Part shown: one piece after another, positions 10,124 to 19,389 of the stretch
Layout of the letters: each line of letters starts with the position of its first letter
Position numbering within the stretch: the stretch's first letter is position 1
Origin: Priapulus caudatus
Taxonomy: Eukaryota; Priapulida; Priapulimorpha; Priapulimorphida; Priapulidae
Length of the DNA stretch: 30,076 nt
NCBI RefSeq assembly: GCF_000485595.1
Contig: NW_014577527.1
Coordinates: forward strand, 96,604 to 126,679
Direction of reading: 5' to 3'
Program-made: the position numbers and the translations under genes
Notes under the pieces: generated by a model
The model's database searches: none
What the model saw: only the letters and a program-made list of their open reading frames with translations
What the model was told of the DNA's origin: nothing

Positions 10124-10138
10124 GCTGGGGGGAGGAGA
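10124..10138 (+). other. Polypurine tract of the retrotransposon
   Basis: A GGGGGGAGGAGA run directly abuts the 3' LTR. Plus-strand DNA synthesis starts from such tracts in LTR elements, and its position fixes the left edge of the 3' LTR. Confidence 0.75.
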
Positions 10139-10223
10139 TAACTAATCATTATACTGTATGCTGTGGTTTCCAGGTAGCAGTCATCCTTTATGTTAAATAA
10201 ACCAAGGAAGATGGTATCCATTT
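10139..10223 (+). repeat. 3' LTR (85 bases)
   Basis: Pairs with 4741-4824. It differs at several positions, including GCTGTGGTTT for CTGTGTGTT, and is followed by the ACAAA target duplication. The differences show the insertion is not recent, unless they are sequence errors. Confidence 0.8.
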
Positions 10224-10843
10224 ACAAAGTATAACATTACATGTTTAACAACACAATGTTTCGTGTTAATTTTTCAATTTTTTGCTCATCTGTGACTTAG
10301 ACACAGTGTTAGTAATGTTAGTAATGTTAGTAGTGTAATGTTAAGTTGTTGAATGTAATGTTATGAATAATTTTATGGGCAACTTTACTATTATATACGT
10401 CCATTGATCCCAGCATCATTTAACCATTACCAATATTTTATTTATCTTACCATTATAATGAGTGAATAACAATGCGAATGGCCATGTCTCCTGTCACTGC
10501 AATACGTACAAAATGTACATATTAGGCCTTTTACTTTACAAGGCCGGCCTTTTCTAGAGACGAAGTAGTGCAACGGTGAACAATCGCGGACGCTTACTGT
10601 TATACGCCTCCTTTACAGCACTGAGCATCACGTGAGCAGAGCGCATGCAGCACATGTTTAAATAATATCCGGACAACCAAAACTCTTGAGGGACAACCCT
10701 TTTGGGTCTCTTGGTTGTCCTCCGGACAACCCAAAAAAAACCTTAAAATTGAGCACTGATATTACTGCATAATTGCTAACGTAGATGTTTAAACCATTTT
10801 AATCTGACATTTGCTTTTATATTTCTGGTATTATATTTCTTAG

Positions 10844-11390
10844 CTGAAGTCGAGATCTCAGACGGAGGCCAACCGGCAAGAGAAACCGAGGGACGTTGAC
10901 CCTGTCTCGGAGGAGAGCGACGTGGAGATGGACGATGTCGACCCGCACGAGGAAACCCGGAGAGCATCGCCTTGATGAAGAAGAGGCACCACCTCAGCCT
11001 TCGACCAGCACGCCTTCTTCTGGAGTAAGGAATAAGAAGAGAAAGATGGCGACTGCAGAGATAAAAGAATTAGTTCAGAGGCTCGCCGAAAGATCCGAGA
11101 GGGACGCAGGTCTCCGCAAGCAGGTTAAGGATATGGTGAAAGCAGTGGAAAACCACCACACGACCTTCACGAACTTCCTCGGGAGCATGCACCCCCTCAT
11201 CCACCCTGACCTCTGGGACGAATATGTCCATAGACAATTCGACACACTAATGCAGTATGTTGCGTCCTCCAAGGTCATTAGGGCCAGTCAGCATCCCCAG
11301 CCACCTCTAGCTCACAACCTTCCGCCTCCCATCCTGCAGTATGACCGGGGTCGCACCTACACCAGCCTTCAGCCAGCCAACGTTCTGCCT
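10844..11390 (+). pseudogene. Harbinger Myb/MADF-like protein, exon 2 (frameshifted)
   Basis: The acceptor TTTCTTAG at 10843 opens an exon in phase 0 with exon 1: LKSRSQTEANRQEKPRDVDP then an acidic run (EESDVEMDDVD). Near 10970 the frame meets TGATGA. One base over, the sequence continues as RLDEEEAPPQPSTSTPSSG, KKRKM, then EIKELVQRLAERSERD and LRKQVKDMVKAVENHH, a charged likely coiled coil. It goes on with HPDLWDEYVHRQFDTLMQYV. A single-base slip thus separates two good coding segments. Beyond about 11390 the open frame runs into DNA that also encodes the antisense transposase, so the true end is unclear. Confidence 0.72.
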
Positions 11391-11392
11391 GT

Positions 11393-11668
11393 CTACGTCG
11401 GCCACTCCATCGGTGGGCCTGGTGATAGTGGTGGTGTAAGTGGTGCTTCCTGGGATGGTGGCTTCGGCACTCGTCTATCAAACATCCCTGCATTTGGGAA
11501 CAAATCATCCCTGCTCCGTCTTTCGTGTAGTCTCTGCTCTAACTCTTTGAACATTGCCGGGGTAACCCTCAAAAAGTTCGTGAATGCTTCTTGGTCCTCG
11601 TCTTCCAGCTCCGTCATCAGTTGGTCAAATTGTCCCTGGTCTTTCCTCCGGCAGATCCAGGACCGCAC
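11393..11668 (-). pseudogene. Harbinger transposase N-terminus, catalytic domain deleted
   Basis: The minus frame from 11668 reads ICRRKDQGQFDQLMTEL, then EDQEAFTNFLRVTPAMFKEL and EQRLHERR, the helical N-terminal segment of PIF/Harbinger transposases. After HERR (about 11505) it changes to proline-rich residues with no family character. The inverted copy at 24190-24363 continues instead with LEKQDTF, as a real transposase would. So a deletion has removed the DDE catalytic domain and joined this end to the tail of the Myb-like gene. Confidence 0.75.
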
Positions 11669-11879
11669 CCAACAACTTCGAGGGACATTTCGTCGATGCA
11701 GCTAAAGGAGCAGTTTCCCTTGCTCATAATCATCATTCGCCCCTTCTTCTTCCAGCTGAATCAAAAGCTTAAGCCTTTGCAGGGCAGAGCTCTGTTGCAA
11801 GACCATTGATGTCAACAGATTAATTTTCTTGTTTATGTAGACTCGTCAAAAGCTTAGATGTTTATGCCCGGTCCCGCAA

Positions 11880-12294
11880 AATGACCAGTTTTTATATACC
11901 GCCGCAGCCCGAGCGAGCTGGTACGCTTCAGAGCGAGTTGGCACACAACAGTACGAACGGCAGTCGAGCTAAAGCAAGCGAATACGCAGTGAGACGCAAC
12001 GATACCAGCTGATGCGAGCGGCTAGCGAGCGGCAAGCGAGCAAAGAACGAGTTCCATACGCAATGTGGCGAGCACACTGCGTATTGAATCGTACTGCTTC
12101 GAGCAACAGCGAGCCGATAGGCAACCGTAGGCAGTCTCTATACGAGCGGCATACGAGCTACATACGAGCTACATACGCAATAGTGTGACTGCCAACTTAA
12201 AAATCGCTGCGTATTGCTGGGTAAGGCTGCGTATTGATATACCCCGCCTAGCGCAGCAATACGCAGCAACATATGCAAAGGTGTGACCGAGGCA
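11880..12294. repeat. Harbinger right end and subterminal repeats
   Basis: It holds repeated GAGCGAG, CATACGAGCTA and AATACGCAGCA words, mirror images of those at the left end. It closes with GCAAAGGTGTGACCGAGGCA, the exact inverted terminal repeat. Confidence 0.85.
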
Positions 12295-12636
12295 TTAGGT
12301 ACATTAATTGTTGTATCGACTAGAGGCTGTTCACCTTCGAGACCTGCTGCACATATGGGTACCATCTACCACGAAAATCACTCTGTCTCCCTCGCATTTC
12401 AAAGGGCCTATAACAACCTTGCTGTTTTCAAGTTAGCCTCAATAGCTAATTATAGAAATGGTGGTTAGTGAAAAATGACGCTGCAGAGCTCTTAAATACG
12501 TTCTTCTTTCTACTTTAAATATCTATAACGTTATACTTCATTGAAATTCCATTAACATTTTCTTACAATGATTGCAATGTTTCGTCATTAATGTCCATCA
12601 TAGGTGGGCTACAGTGTCACTTTAACCACACCCACA
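12295..12636 (+). repeat. Dispersed repeat B, copy 1
   Basis: Starts TTAGGTACATTAATTG and ends CTACAGTGTCACTTTAACC. Related copies occur at 17684-18108 (diverged, same strand) and 23255-23582 (inverted, close). It is non-coding in all three. Copy 2 has no Harbinger element beside it, so B existed independently. Confidence 0.7.
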
Positions 12637-12698
12637 TATATATATATACATATCTATACATACATGTACACATATATACATACATTTATATACATACG
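12637..12698. repeat. TATA/TACATGTA microsatellite
   Basis: (TA)n then TACATACATGTACACATATA. The same motif recurs near 16765, at 19390 and inverted near 23200-23240, marking the ends of related repeat units. Confidence 0.75.
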
Positions 12699-12699
12699 A

Positions 12700-12904
12700 C
12701 GGAGGAGAGTCGCGCGCGAGAGGAGAGAATGAGCGCGTCGCTCGCGCCGAGGAGAGGAGAGAGAGAGAAAGAGAACGAGAGGAGAGCGAGCAGAGAGATT
12801 AGAGGGAGCGAGAGGGAGTTGCTGGAACGCAGCGGCGGCGCGAAGGGAGAGAGAGAGAAGCGCGAGAGGAGTCGAGAGCGGCGCGCGAGAGGAGAGAGAT
12901 GACA

Positions 12905-12935
<31 letters not shown>

Positions 12936-13246
12936 GAGATGAATTGATTGACGAGATGAGAGCGAGGTGCTCCAGCTGCTGCGCGCCGTGGACTAGAGTG
13001 GAGATGATGAGAGAGATGAGGAAATGCTGCGCGCTGCCTTGTGAGGGAGCGAGAAGAGCGAGGGAGAGCGCGCTGGCGCAGGAGACCGGGAAGAAGAGGA
13101 GAAGAGCGCACAAGAGACGAGAAAATGAGCAGAGAGACGGCGCACAAGAGAAGAGGAGCGAGAGGAGCCGCGGCCGCGAGAGGGAGAGAGGTGAGAGAGA
13201 TGAGAGAGAGTCCTTGCGAAAGAAGATGGAGGAGAGAGTATTATAG
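12700..13246. repeat. Long purine-rich GAGA/GCGC tract
   Basis: About 550 bases where the plus strand is mostly G and A in GAGAG runs, broken by GCGCGC words. Open frames on both strands give only Arg/Glu- or Ser/Leu-rich low-complexity translations, so I do not call a gene. Strand-asymmetric purine tracts can form triplex (H-DNA) structures; that is inference. Confidence 0.75.
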
Positions 13247-13304
13247 GTATACATAGTAGTTGATTTATGATAATAATGAAGCATTTCACTCTCTCTTATT
13301 TTCT

Positions 13305-13401
13305 TTATATATATATTATATATATATATATATATATGTGTTGTGTTGTGTGTGTGTGTGTGTGTGTGTGTGGATGGGTGTGTGTGTGTGGGTGTAGTGG
13401 T
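13305..13401. repeat. (TA)n followed by (TG)n microsatellite
   Basis: A TA run from 13305 to 13336 turns into GTGT repeats to about 13400. Confidence 0.9.
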
Positions 13402-14509
13402 TGTGTCGTGGATGCTGTGTGACGACACCGCGTATACGCTCGCGTTTCGCTCGGGTCCGGCAGTATTGACGTACATTTCAGCGAGGTTGGCTGAGCCGGC
13501 TGGGAGGAGTGAATGACCCATCGGTATTCGCCCTCGGCTTGTTCAACCTCACACGGAAGGCAACAGCGCCCGGGTCAGCGAGCGCCCGTGTGGGTCCATA
13601 ACGGTTGTCACGAGTGGGTTTGACACGGAGGCAATCTGAAACAGCGACGCGGGTGCGTGAGAGCAGAGTCCAGCAGACGCGCGTTGTGTTGTAGTAGCGA
13701 CACTGCATCTGAGGCCGCCCGTCTGTCCCGATGGTAGGCGTCTTGCGGTGCGCCGGCTGTTGTGTGCGCGTGCGTGCGTGGTCCGTGTGTTGGTAGGTTG
13801 TGTGGCTGTGTGTAGTGTTGTGTCGTGTGTGTGTGGTTCTGTGGCTGTGCTGTGTGTGTGTGTGATGTGTTGTGTGTGTGTGTGCTGTGTGGATGGTGTT
13901 GGACTGGACGCCAGCTGCACGAACAACCAGGATCCTATACCTTCGTAACAATATTCGATCAGTGACTGCTGAGTAACGAGGAACGGCTTTCATTCTCACT
14001 TGTTCGACAAAATGGTTGCATCACGATAGGTGGTACGGAAACCTGGCCGTTCCAGGTCCCTTTGCGTTTCTCCGCATGACTTCCTGAGGACGTCGGAGGG
14101 GTTCATATGTCGAGTGACACGGCTGGCGCCACAACGTTTTAATCCTGAAATGCGCAAAATGAAACTTTTCGTCCCCCCGACATACGGGCCACTCGTTAAC
14201 GATCCACGCCAAACATAGCGATGTATGATTAATAAATTATTACCGATTTGTGGTGTCTACCAGATGTCTCCCTATATTCGATTATTTTTTATTCTTTATT
14301 CTTTTCCTCAGATGCTACCAATTGAAGCCCGCCTTATTTAAAATTATGCATGCACTTGTACACGGGTAATCGGTAAGGCACCGTCTTTACAGCAAGTCTC
14401 CGGGAAGCGATTTTTCGCGGTTGACAGTTTCTGAGCCAGAGTCGGTGTCGGTCGTGAGTGAGGCAGCCTTCAGCACAGCTTTCTGCGCAGAAACAAATGC
14501 CACATGTAG
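13402..14509. other. Unassigned DNA with GT-rich block
   Basis: The part at 13750-13890 is GT-rich low-complexity DNA (translating as Cys/Val repeats). The rest is GC-moderate without recognisable proteins, repeat partners in the window or RNA structure. Confidence 0.4.
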
Positions 14510-14524
14510 ACGTGACGTCACGTG
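14510..14524. promoter_or_regulatory. CRE-like palindrome overlapping an E-box
   Basis: ACGTGACGTCACGT is a perfect 14-base palindrome holding TGACGTCA (the ATF/CREB site), and CACGTG overlaps its right end. No gene start is identified beside it, so the role is unknown. Confidence 0.35.
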
Positions 14525-15497
14525 CACGCCGGCGACAATTAACGGTTTAAACAAAAGTCTGCGAACGCTTAGCTTTAATGTTTTTTTCGTAAATCATGTA
14601 ATCATACCGTAATTTGTAATCAGTATCATATTTGTTAATCATACGTAATTTAGTTATCCAAGCTATCATAATTAGTATCCTAACCGCTTTACACGTCAAG
14701 TTTCGAAAGGAATTTCGGTAAACCAAAAATGACCTTGTCGTGACAATATAGGGAAGTAATGAAATAACTTAAGGATTATAAGATATGATGAACATAAGGT
14801 TGCGTTTATATAGGGTAATTATTATATTAGTTTTATAGGCTAATGTATATGTTTTCATTGAGTCTAGTATAGTCTATTAGGTTTATTAGGATAATAGTAA
14901 TATAATATAGTTTCTTAGGCTGATGTATATATATTTATATAGACTATAGTTGATATGGTATAAACTGGATGGTTAATAATGAAACCCATTTTTCTCCTAG
15001 TGAAAGGCGAATGAACCCGCACCTGCGCTGTTTTAACTCGTGCGTGTTCGCTCGCACATTTGATTCCTGTAGCGCCCACATGCCCGCAGTCTGACGACAA
15101 ACTTCAGTTTGTAGATGACGTATCACTGCTCGCCAGGCGGTTGCTGGTGCCTGATCGTTGCGCAGCAGACGTCCATGCACATCACGCCCAACCCACTGGG
15201 AAGTGCGAGAACTTAAAAGGAGGATGATGTTCAGTGTTGTTATCATCAACCGTTTTCATTGTTCTCAGACCTGCTTCTGATTCCGCGCACTCCTTGCACT
15301 ATCAAGTAAATGTGTATTAGTAGGATTGTAACCCTTCGAGTCTATTGTTTAACGCACCGTCGGAACGACGATTTAGTTCGACAAAGAATGCCTGGAAGAT
15401 TATCAAATCCTCAATGGTAATTGATCAGTTGTCGGTTTTTTCGTCGTTTCGCAATTCGGTGTAGCTCTTGCTGTAATGCGCTTGGTGTGAGTCTTCT
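14525..15497. other. AT-rich unassigned DNA
   Basis: Repeated TATTAG/TATATA words occur at 14780-14960; there are only short ORFs. Nothing coding or structural is supported. Confidence 0.4.
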
Positions 15498-15630
15498 TAT
15501 AAAAGCCGTGTACTATCTATAGTGATTGTACATTCTGCAACTGCTTGATAGCATGGTTCGATTCCTATGTGTAATGAAAGTGTCATTAATCGAAAATAAA
15601 TACCTGATCAATCTATCTCGTTCCGTTACA
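15498..15630 (+). promoter_or_regulatory. TATA box with downstream AATAAA, possible solo LTR end
   Basis: TATAAAAG at 15498-15505 and AATAAA at 15595-15600 are spaced about 95 bases, and CGTTACA follows at 15624-15630. This is the arrangement inside many LTRs, but no second LTR, target duplication or internal region was found. It could equally be a chance pair. Confidence 0.2.
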
Positions 15631-15699
15631 GATATGTTCGCAATGCTAACGTACGAGATCGTGAACTATCGTCTCGTTTTCGTGTGATCAAGGGCAGTG

Positions 15700-15895
15700 C
15701 TAATATCTATATATATACATGTACACACGCGCGCGCGCGACACCACCTACACACGCACCGCAACGCGCCGCCACGGCACACACACACACACGCACGCTGC
15801 GCACACACACTATAACGCACGTACGCACACACGCACACGCACACGCACGCACGCACGCAGCAACGACACAACACAACCGACCACACACACATTAC
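15700..15895. repeat. CA-rich low-complexity DNA
   Basis: TATATA, then CGCGCG, then ACAC/GCAC repeats. The His/Thr/Arg-rich ORFs here are artefacts of the repeat. Confidence 0.85.
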
Positions 15896-16054
15896 CGTGC
15901 TCGAGATCTCCACGGCACGTGAATCGTCGGCGTCGGCTAGCTGGAGGCTGTCAGCAGCGCCGTCAAGCGACGACACTGACGCCATGCCGGCCGCTCCCAC
16001 TTCAGCTTCCTCTCTCCTTGACTGCTCCGCCGCCGCCATACCCCGCCCGACAGC

Positions 16055-16200
16055 GCGGTGTCTCCGGGGGAAGGTACCTGCTCGGCTGCAGCTACCTTTC
16101 TCTGTGCGGTGTCTCCGGGGGAAGCGTAACCTGTTGCTCCGGCACTGCAGCTACCTTTCTCTGTGACGGTGTCTCCGGGGAAGCTAGCCAAGCCAAGAGA
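16055..16200 (+). repeat. Minisatellite with GGTGTCTCCGGGG unit
   Basis: Units of about 51-59 bases start at 16055, 16106 and 16165. Each has GGTGTCTCCGGGG(G)AAG and most have GCAGCTACCTTTCTCTGTG. A partial fourth copy of the second half (GTTGCTCCGGTACTGCAGCT) is at 16454. Confidence 0.8.
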
Positions 16201-16404
16201 CCTTTTCGCCGTATAAACATCCGATCCTCCTAGCTCCGTACAGGCGGACATTCACGTATTTGGCTGCCGTAATCGCTTCTGTGTTCTCAGCTGAACCTCG
16301 TGAATGTATTCACTATTCAAGTGGTGAATTTGTGGTCTGCTGACTTGTGAGTTGGTGATTATCCATGTTAGTCTGTCAGTCTGCATGAATTAAACTGTCT
16401 GAAT

Positions 16405-16620
16405 ATTGACTGATTGTGTCCTGTGTGTGTCTGTGATGCTGTCGTCACGTACCGTTGCTCCGGTACTGCAGCTACCCTCTCTCTGTTGTGCGTGTGTGCT
16501 GTGTGCGTGCCGTGCCATGGTTCGCGATGCGTGGCTGTGCGTGCGTGTGACGTGTGTGTGCGTGTCGTCCGCGCGCCCCCACGCAGCTGTGTATTAGCTA
16601 CTGTGCTTTGTGTGTACATG
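16405..16620. repeat. GT-rich low-complexity DNA
   Basis: GTGTGTCTGTG and GTGCGTGTGTG words dominate. Cys/Val-rich open frames on both strands are artefacts. Confidence 0.75.
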
Positions 16621-16764
16621 TTGAGGAAAACAGACTGAAAAAGTCGCCTGGAGTGAGAGTGGAAAAAGAGCCTTGCGAAAATGAAAAAGTAGTCCCCGAA
16701 ATTTTGGTCTGGTGGGGGTTTGGCAAGAAGAGTGCCCGGAAAGAAAAAATTATTTTTTCATCTG

Positions 16765-16870
16765 CATGTACACATATTACATTACATTTATAATACATAC
16801 AGCCATAGCGCTTTCATTCTGTTCCCACACGGTGGGTGTGTTTGGCGGTCGCTATAATATGTGTGTATAT
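16765..16870 (+). repeat. Copy of the palindrome arm end
   Basis: CATGTACACATAT, then CCATAGCG and TTTCATTCTGTTCCCACAC, matches 19396-19462 and, inverted, 23140-23200. After about 16870 the likeness fades. Confidence 0.65.
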
Positions 16871-17683
16871 ACGTGATATCGACACACAAACGCTCATAAT
16901 AAGGCTCTATTATATCTTATGTATATACATACGTAGTATTGTCGTAGTCGCTACGTCTTATATACGTGCATTGTAGACTACAGAGTGACAGTCGTCAGCT
17001 CGCCCAGTTTATGTCCCGATTTATGTCCAGTATATATTATGTGCCGCTCCCTGGACGTTGTGCGATGCCTTGCCTCCTTCGTTGTTGTTTGGTTGTCTGT
17101 TGTTAGTACTATTCATTCTCCAGTACGAGAGTATGCAAGTGTACCGGCTTCGCAACCCTTTACGATGTCGCTAACATCAGACTGCTTCGTTCGCTTTGGT
17201 CCTACACGGAGGATGGTAACCCTGATCGCGCCGACATCTCCGCACAGCTTATCCTCTCATCCATTCGAATTTTCGGCGCATAACTGTGCAGCTTCAAATG
17301 CTCACAAGCATTGGCTTGTGTAATATCATTCAAAGTGTGTCATGGGCGTGCGGGGTCTTTCCCTGAGCGTGCGACGTTTCGCGCCGTGGCCGCTTATATT
17401 TCCTCCCTGGTCCCGTACCAGTTGTAAGGTCGGGCTGTTCCGATGTGCGACGAGCGCGCCACGAGTGTAGACGGCCTTTGCACAGCTCAGGCCACTTAAT
17501 TGGACGGAAAGGGTTCCGGTCGGTCGGACCACAACGGTTGAATCCCTTGCCCTAGTCCCTGGTCGCGGTTGCCCACCCGCCTTCTCGCGTACCCACCCCG
17601 CCGACCGTTGGCCACCAACGCGCCTCGTACAGCGACATCTATTTCTCCCCAATTTACGGATCTGAACTGCCCACGTTCGCGCT
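16871..17683. other. Unassigned DNA
   Basis: A 112-codon plus frame (16985-17323) and a 108-codon minus frame (17326-17652) exist, but neither has recognisable domains. The GC-rich part at 17330-17640 has no repeat partner in the window. I do not call a gene. Confidence 0.4.
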
Positions 17684-18108
17684 TTAGTACATTAATTCTG
17701 GCTCGGGTCTATCGACTATAGGCTGTCACTCCAGACTGCCTGCAGATCCTGAGGTAGCCATTCTAGCCCTGAAAATCAACCTGTCTCCTCGGATTTCAAA
17801 GGGCTATATCAACTTTGCTTTTTTAAACTGTAGCTCAATAGGGTATTATACTAAATGATGCCGTTTACTGAAAAATGAGGCTTGGCTCCTCAGAGGGGAT
17901 TGTTAAATAGCGTTTTTTTCTTTCACTTTTATATGTATGGCGGTTAGTGGTACTGCTCCTGGTCACCTTCTAGTCTGCTATTTGCCCTCTGTTTCATCAT
18001 TTCTTTTACAACATTGCTCGACTGTCGTTTCTGGCGTTTGAATGAATCCATCGATAGGTGCCGCGCCTACCAGCGTGTCACTTTTCACTGATTACCATCA
18101 CTGTATCA
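17684..18108 (+). repeat. Dispersed repeat B, copy 2 (diverged)
   Basis: Shares GTACATTAATT, ATCGACTA.AGGCTGT, CTGTCTCC, ATTTCAAAGGGC and the tail AT.GATAGGTG...GTGTCACTTT with copy 1. The left neighbour is TTA preceded by unrelated DNA, not a Harbinger end. Confidence 0.65.
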
Positions 18109-19379
18109 TCAGTACTGTACCCAAGCAAAAAAACAACATGGAAAAAGCGCAAGAACATGGAGATCACAGAGGACACACAGACACAGCACGCCCGTATATG
18201 ATCGTGTGACAGTACTCCAGAGCCCGTCACCTTTCTTGGCAAGGCACGTCCAAGCTAGAAAATTACATGGGAGCATAAGCAGAAGAGCATATACGCCATA
18301 TGGAATCTTGCCCGGTTTACTGCACTGAAGTGCTCAGCTACAATATCTTAGCCTCGGTCCGTCGCCTGTAACCATATACAGCAATGTAAAAAGCTACATG
18401 TTGCCAAAAAAACCACCATGACCCTGTTTCATAGTTCTTAGCAACAGTGTACTTATATAATTTATGTTTTGTAGTGAGACAGTGCAAGTGATATTAAAAA
18501 TCACTTCAAATCAGTGGCATCGTCTTTCACACGAGTCGTTTACAACTTACGTTTAGTACGGATATAGCTTGAATCATTTCATAAAACGTCGATATAATAG
18601 TGCCAAATTTTTATGTGCTTGAATAACTGTCGCATAAAACATCAGTTTCACTTCATACAGAAACATGTGCTTATTACCGTTTATACGAAACACGACATAT
18701 TTAATTATGAGCACTATGACTATAATTGATACAATTTACCACGACAAACTATTCAGACTGAGCAATCAACGCTGCACTAATGTGTAAGTGTCACCAGCAA
18801 TCGTGCTGGTTGCCACACCATAGCGATATATTAGTGCGCTGAAGTGTGTATTTACAATTAGTATCTAATCAAAGGGAGAAAGATATTACACCCCGCTATT
18901 CAAATATAGAGCCTTTCGCGAACTATAAGCTGGAGGGGAGGTGCCGCGCAGCGACTTGGATATACCTTTCTATGGGTCTTAAATTAGCGGATTTGGTTCT
19001 GGGTCGTCTCCGGCCGCACCGGCTTTAACGCGCGGTGGTGTGACAACTAGAATACTATACGCTACGCGTAGCGCTGGCTTACTGAAGTGCTGGACAGATA
19101 ACTCTGCTCGTCTCTACGTTAGTGATATAGCTAGTATTTGCATACACGTCAAGTATAACATCGTGCCTCGCTCGCGCTATAAACCTACTTTTAAGTGACA
19201 TCCGTGTGTCGGGGGGGCAGGGTACGCATGATATTCCCAGAGTCACCCAATATGCAGCTTATCTCATCCTCACCTTCAATAACAACGATGCTACAAAAGT
19301 ATGCATGCCATGATATTTTGAACGTTATATACTATAGTACCTATACTATACTAGTTATATATATAGCGTTGTACTTTTT
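18109..19379. other. Unassigned DNA before the assembly gap
   Basis: No ORF above about 60 codons with coding character, no repeat partner seen and no RNA gene. It ends at the gap. Confidence 0.45.
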
Positions 19380-19389
19380 NNNNNNNNNN
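19380..19389. other. Assembly gap (10 N)
   Basis: Ten N bases, placed exactly where the left arm of the long palindrome begins. The arm may therefore be longer than shown. Confidence 1.

Larger units (their letters stand above)
4736..10228 (+). mobile_element. Mag-like Ty3/gypsy LTR retrotransposon, decayed
   Basis: It is bounded by a direct repeat of 84-85 bases (4741-4824 and 10139-10223) with ACAAA at both outer edges (4736-4740 and 10224-10228). A polypurine tract touches the right repeat. The order between them is gag, protease, reverse transcriptase, RNase H, integrase, i.e. Ty3/gypsy order. Very short LTRs and this pol type fit the Mag lineage. All coding parts are cut by frameshifts and stops, so no intact protein remains. 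The LTRs lack clear TG...CA ends, which leaves their exact edges uncertain by one or two bases. Confidence 0.88.
4609..10758 (+). mobile_element. hAT-type miniature element carrying a nested retrotransposon
   Basis: The left end CAGGGCTCAATTTTAA (4609) matches the inverted right end TTAAAATTGAGCACTG (to 10758). ATATT flanks both sides (4604-4608 and 10759-10763). CAG...CTG ends suggest hAT, but the readable duplication is five bases rather than the usual eight, so the superfamily is not certain. Its own DNA is only about 660 bases (4609-4740 and 10224-10758) with no coding capacity. It has TCCGG/GACAACC words at both ends and a TTAGTAATG repeat near 10310-10340. It sits wholly within the intron of the Harbinger Myb-like gene. 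Confidence 0.75.
3303..12297 (+). mobile_element. PIF/Harbinger DNA transposon with TTA target duplication
   Basis: The left end (3306) reads TGCCTCGGTCACACCTTTGC and the right end (12294) is its exact reverse complement. Both are flanked by TTA (3303-3305 and 12295-12297), the three-base target site typical of PIF/Harbinger. Inside are the two genes expected for the superfamily: a Myb/MADF-like accessory gene on plus and the start of a transposase on minus, arranged tail to tail. The catalytic part of the transposase is missing, so this copy could not move by itself. About 6.15 kb of the 9 kb is later insertion (4609-10758), leaving about 2.8 kb of Harbinger DNA. Confidence 0.92.

Noticed and set aside
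12591-13521. Several long overlapping ORFs on both strands
   Set aside because: They are low-complexity Arg/Glu, Ser/Leu or His/Thr translations of GAGA, TA and TG repeats.
13478-13999. 173-codon minus ORF
   Set aside because: Most of it is His/Thr repeats from GT-rich DNA; the rest has no recognisable domain or splice context.
15540-15575. GGTTCGATTCC, a perfect tRNA B-box word
   Set aside because: No A box at the right distance, and no T-arm or acceptor stem pairing could be drawn, so not a tRNA gene.
15697-16251. 178-codon plus ORF and antisense partners
   Set aside because: They translate CA repeats and a minisatellite; no protein character outside the repeats.
16985-17323. 112-codon plus ORF
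   Set aside because: No domain, no splice signals and no repeat or homologue seen; length is within chance for GC-moderate DNA.
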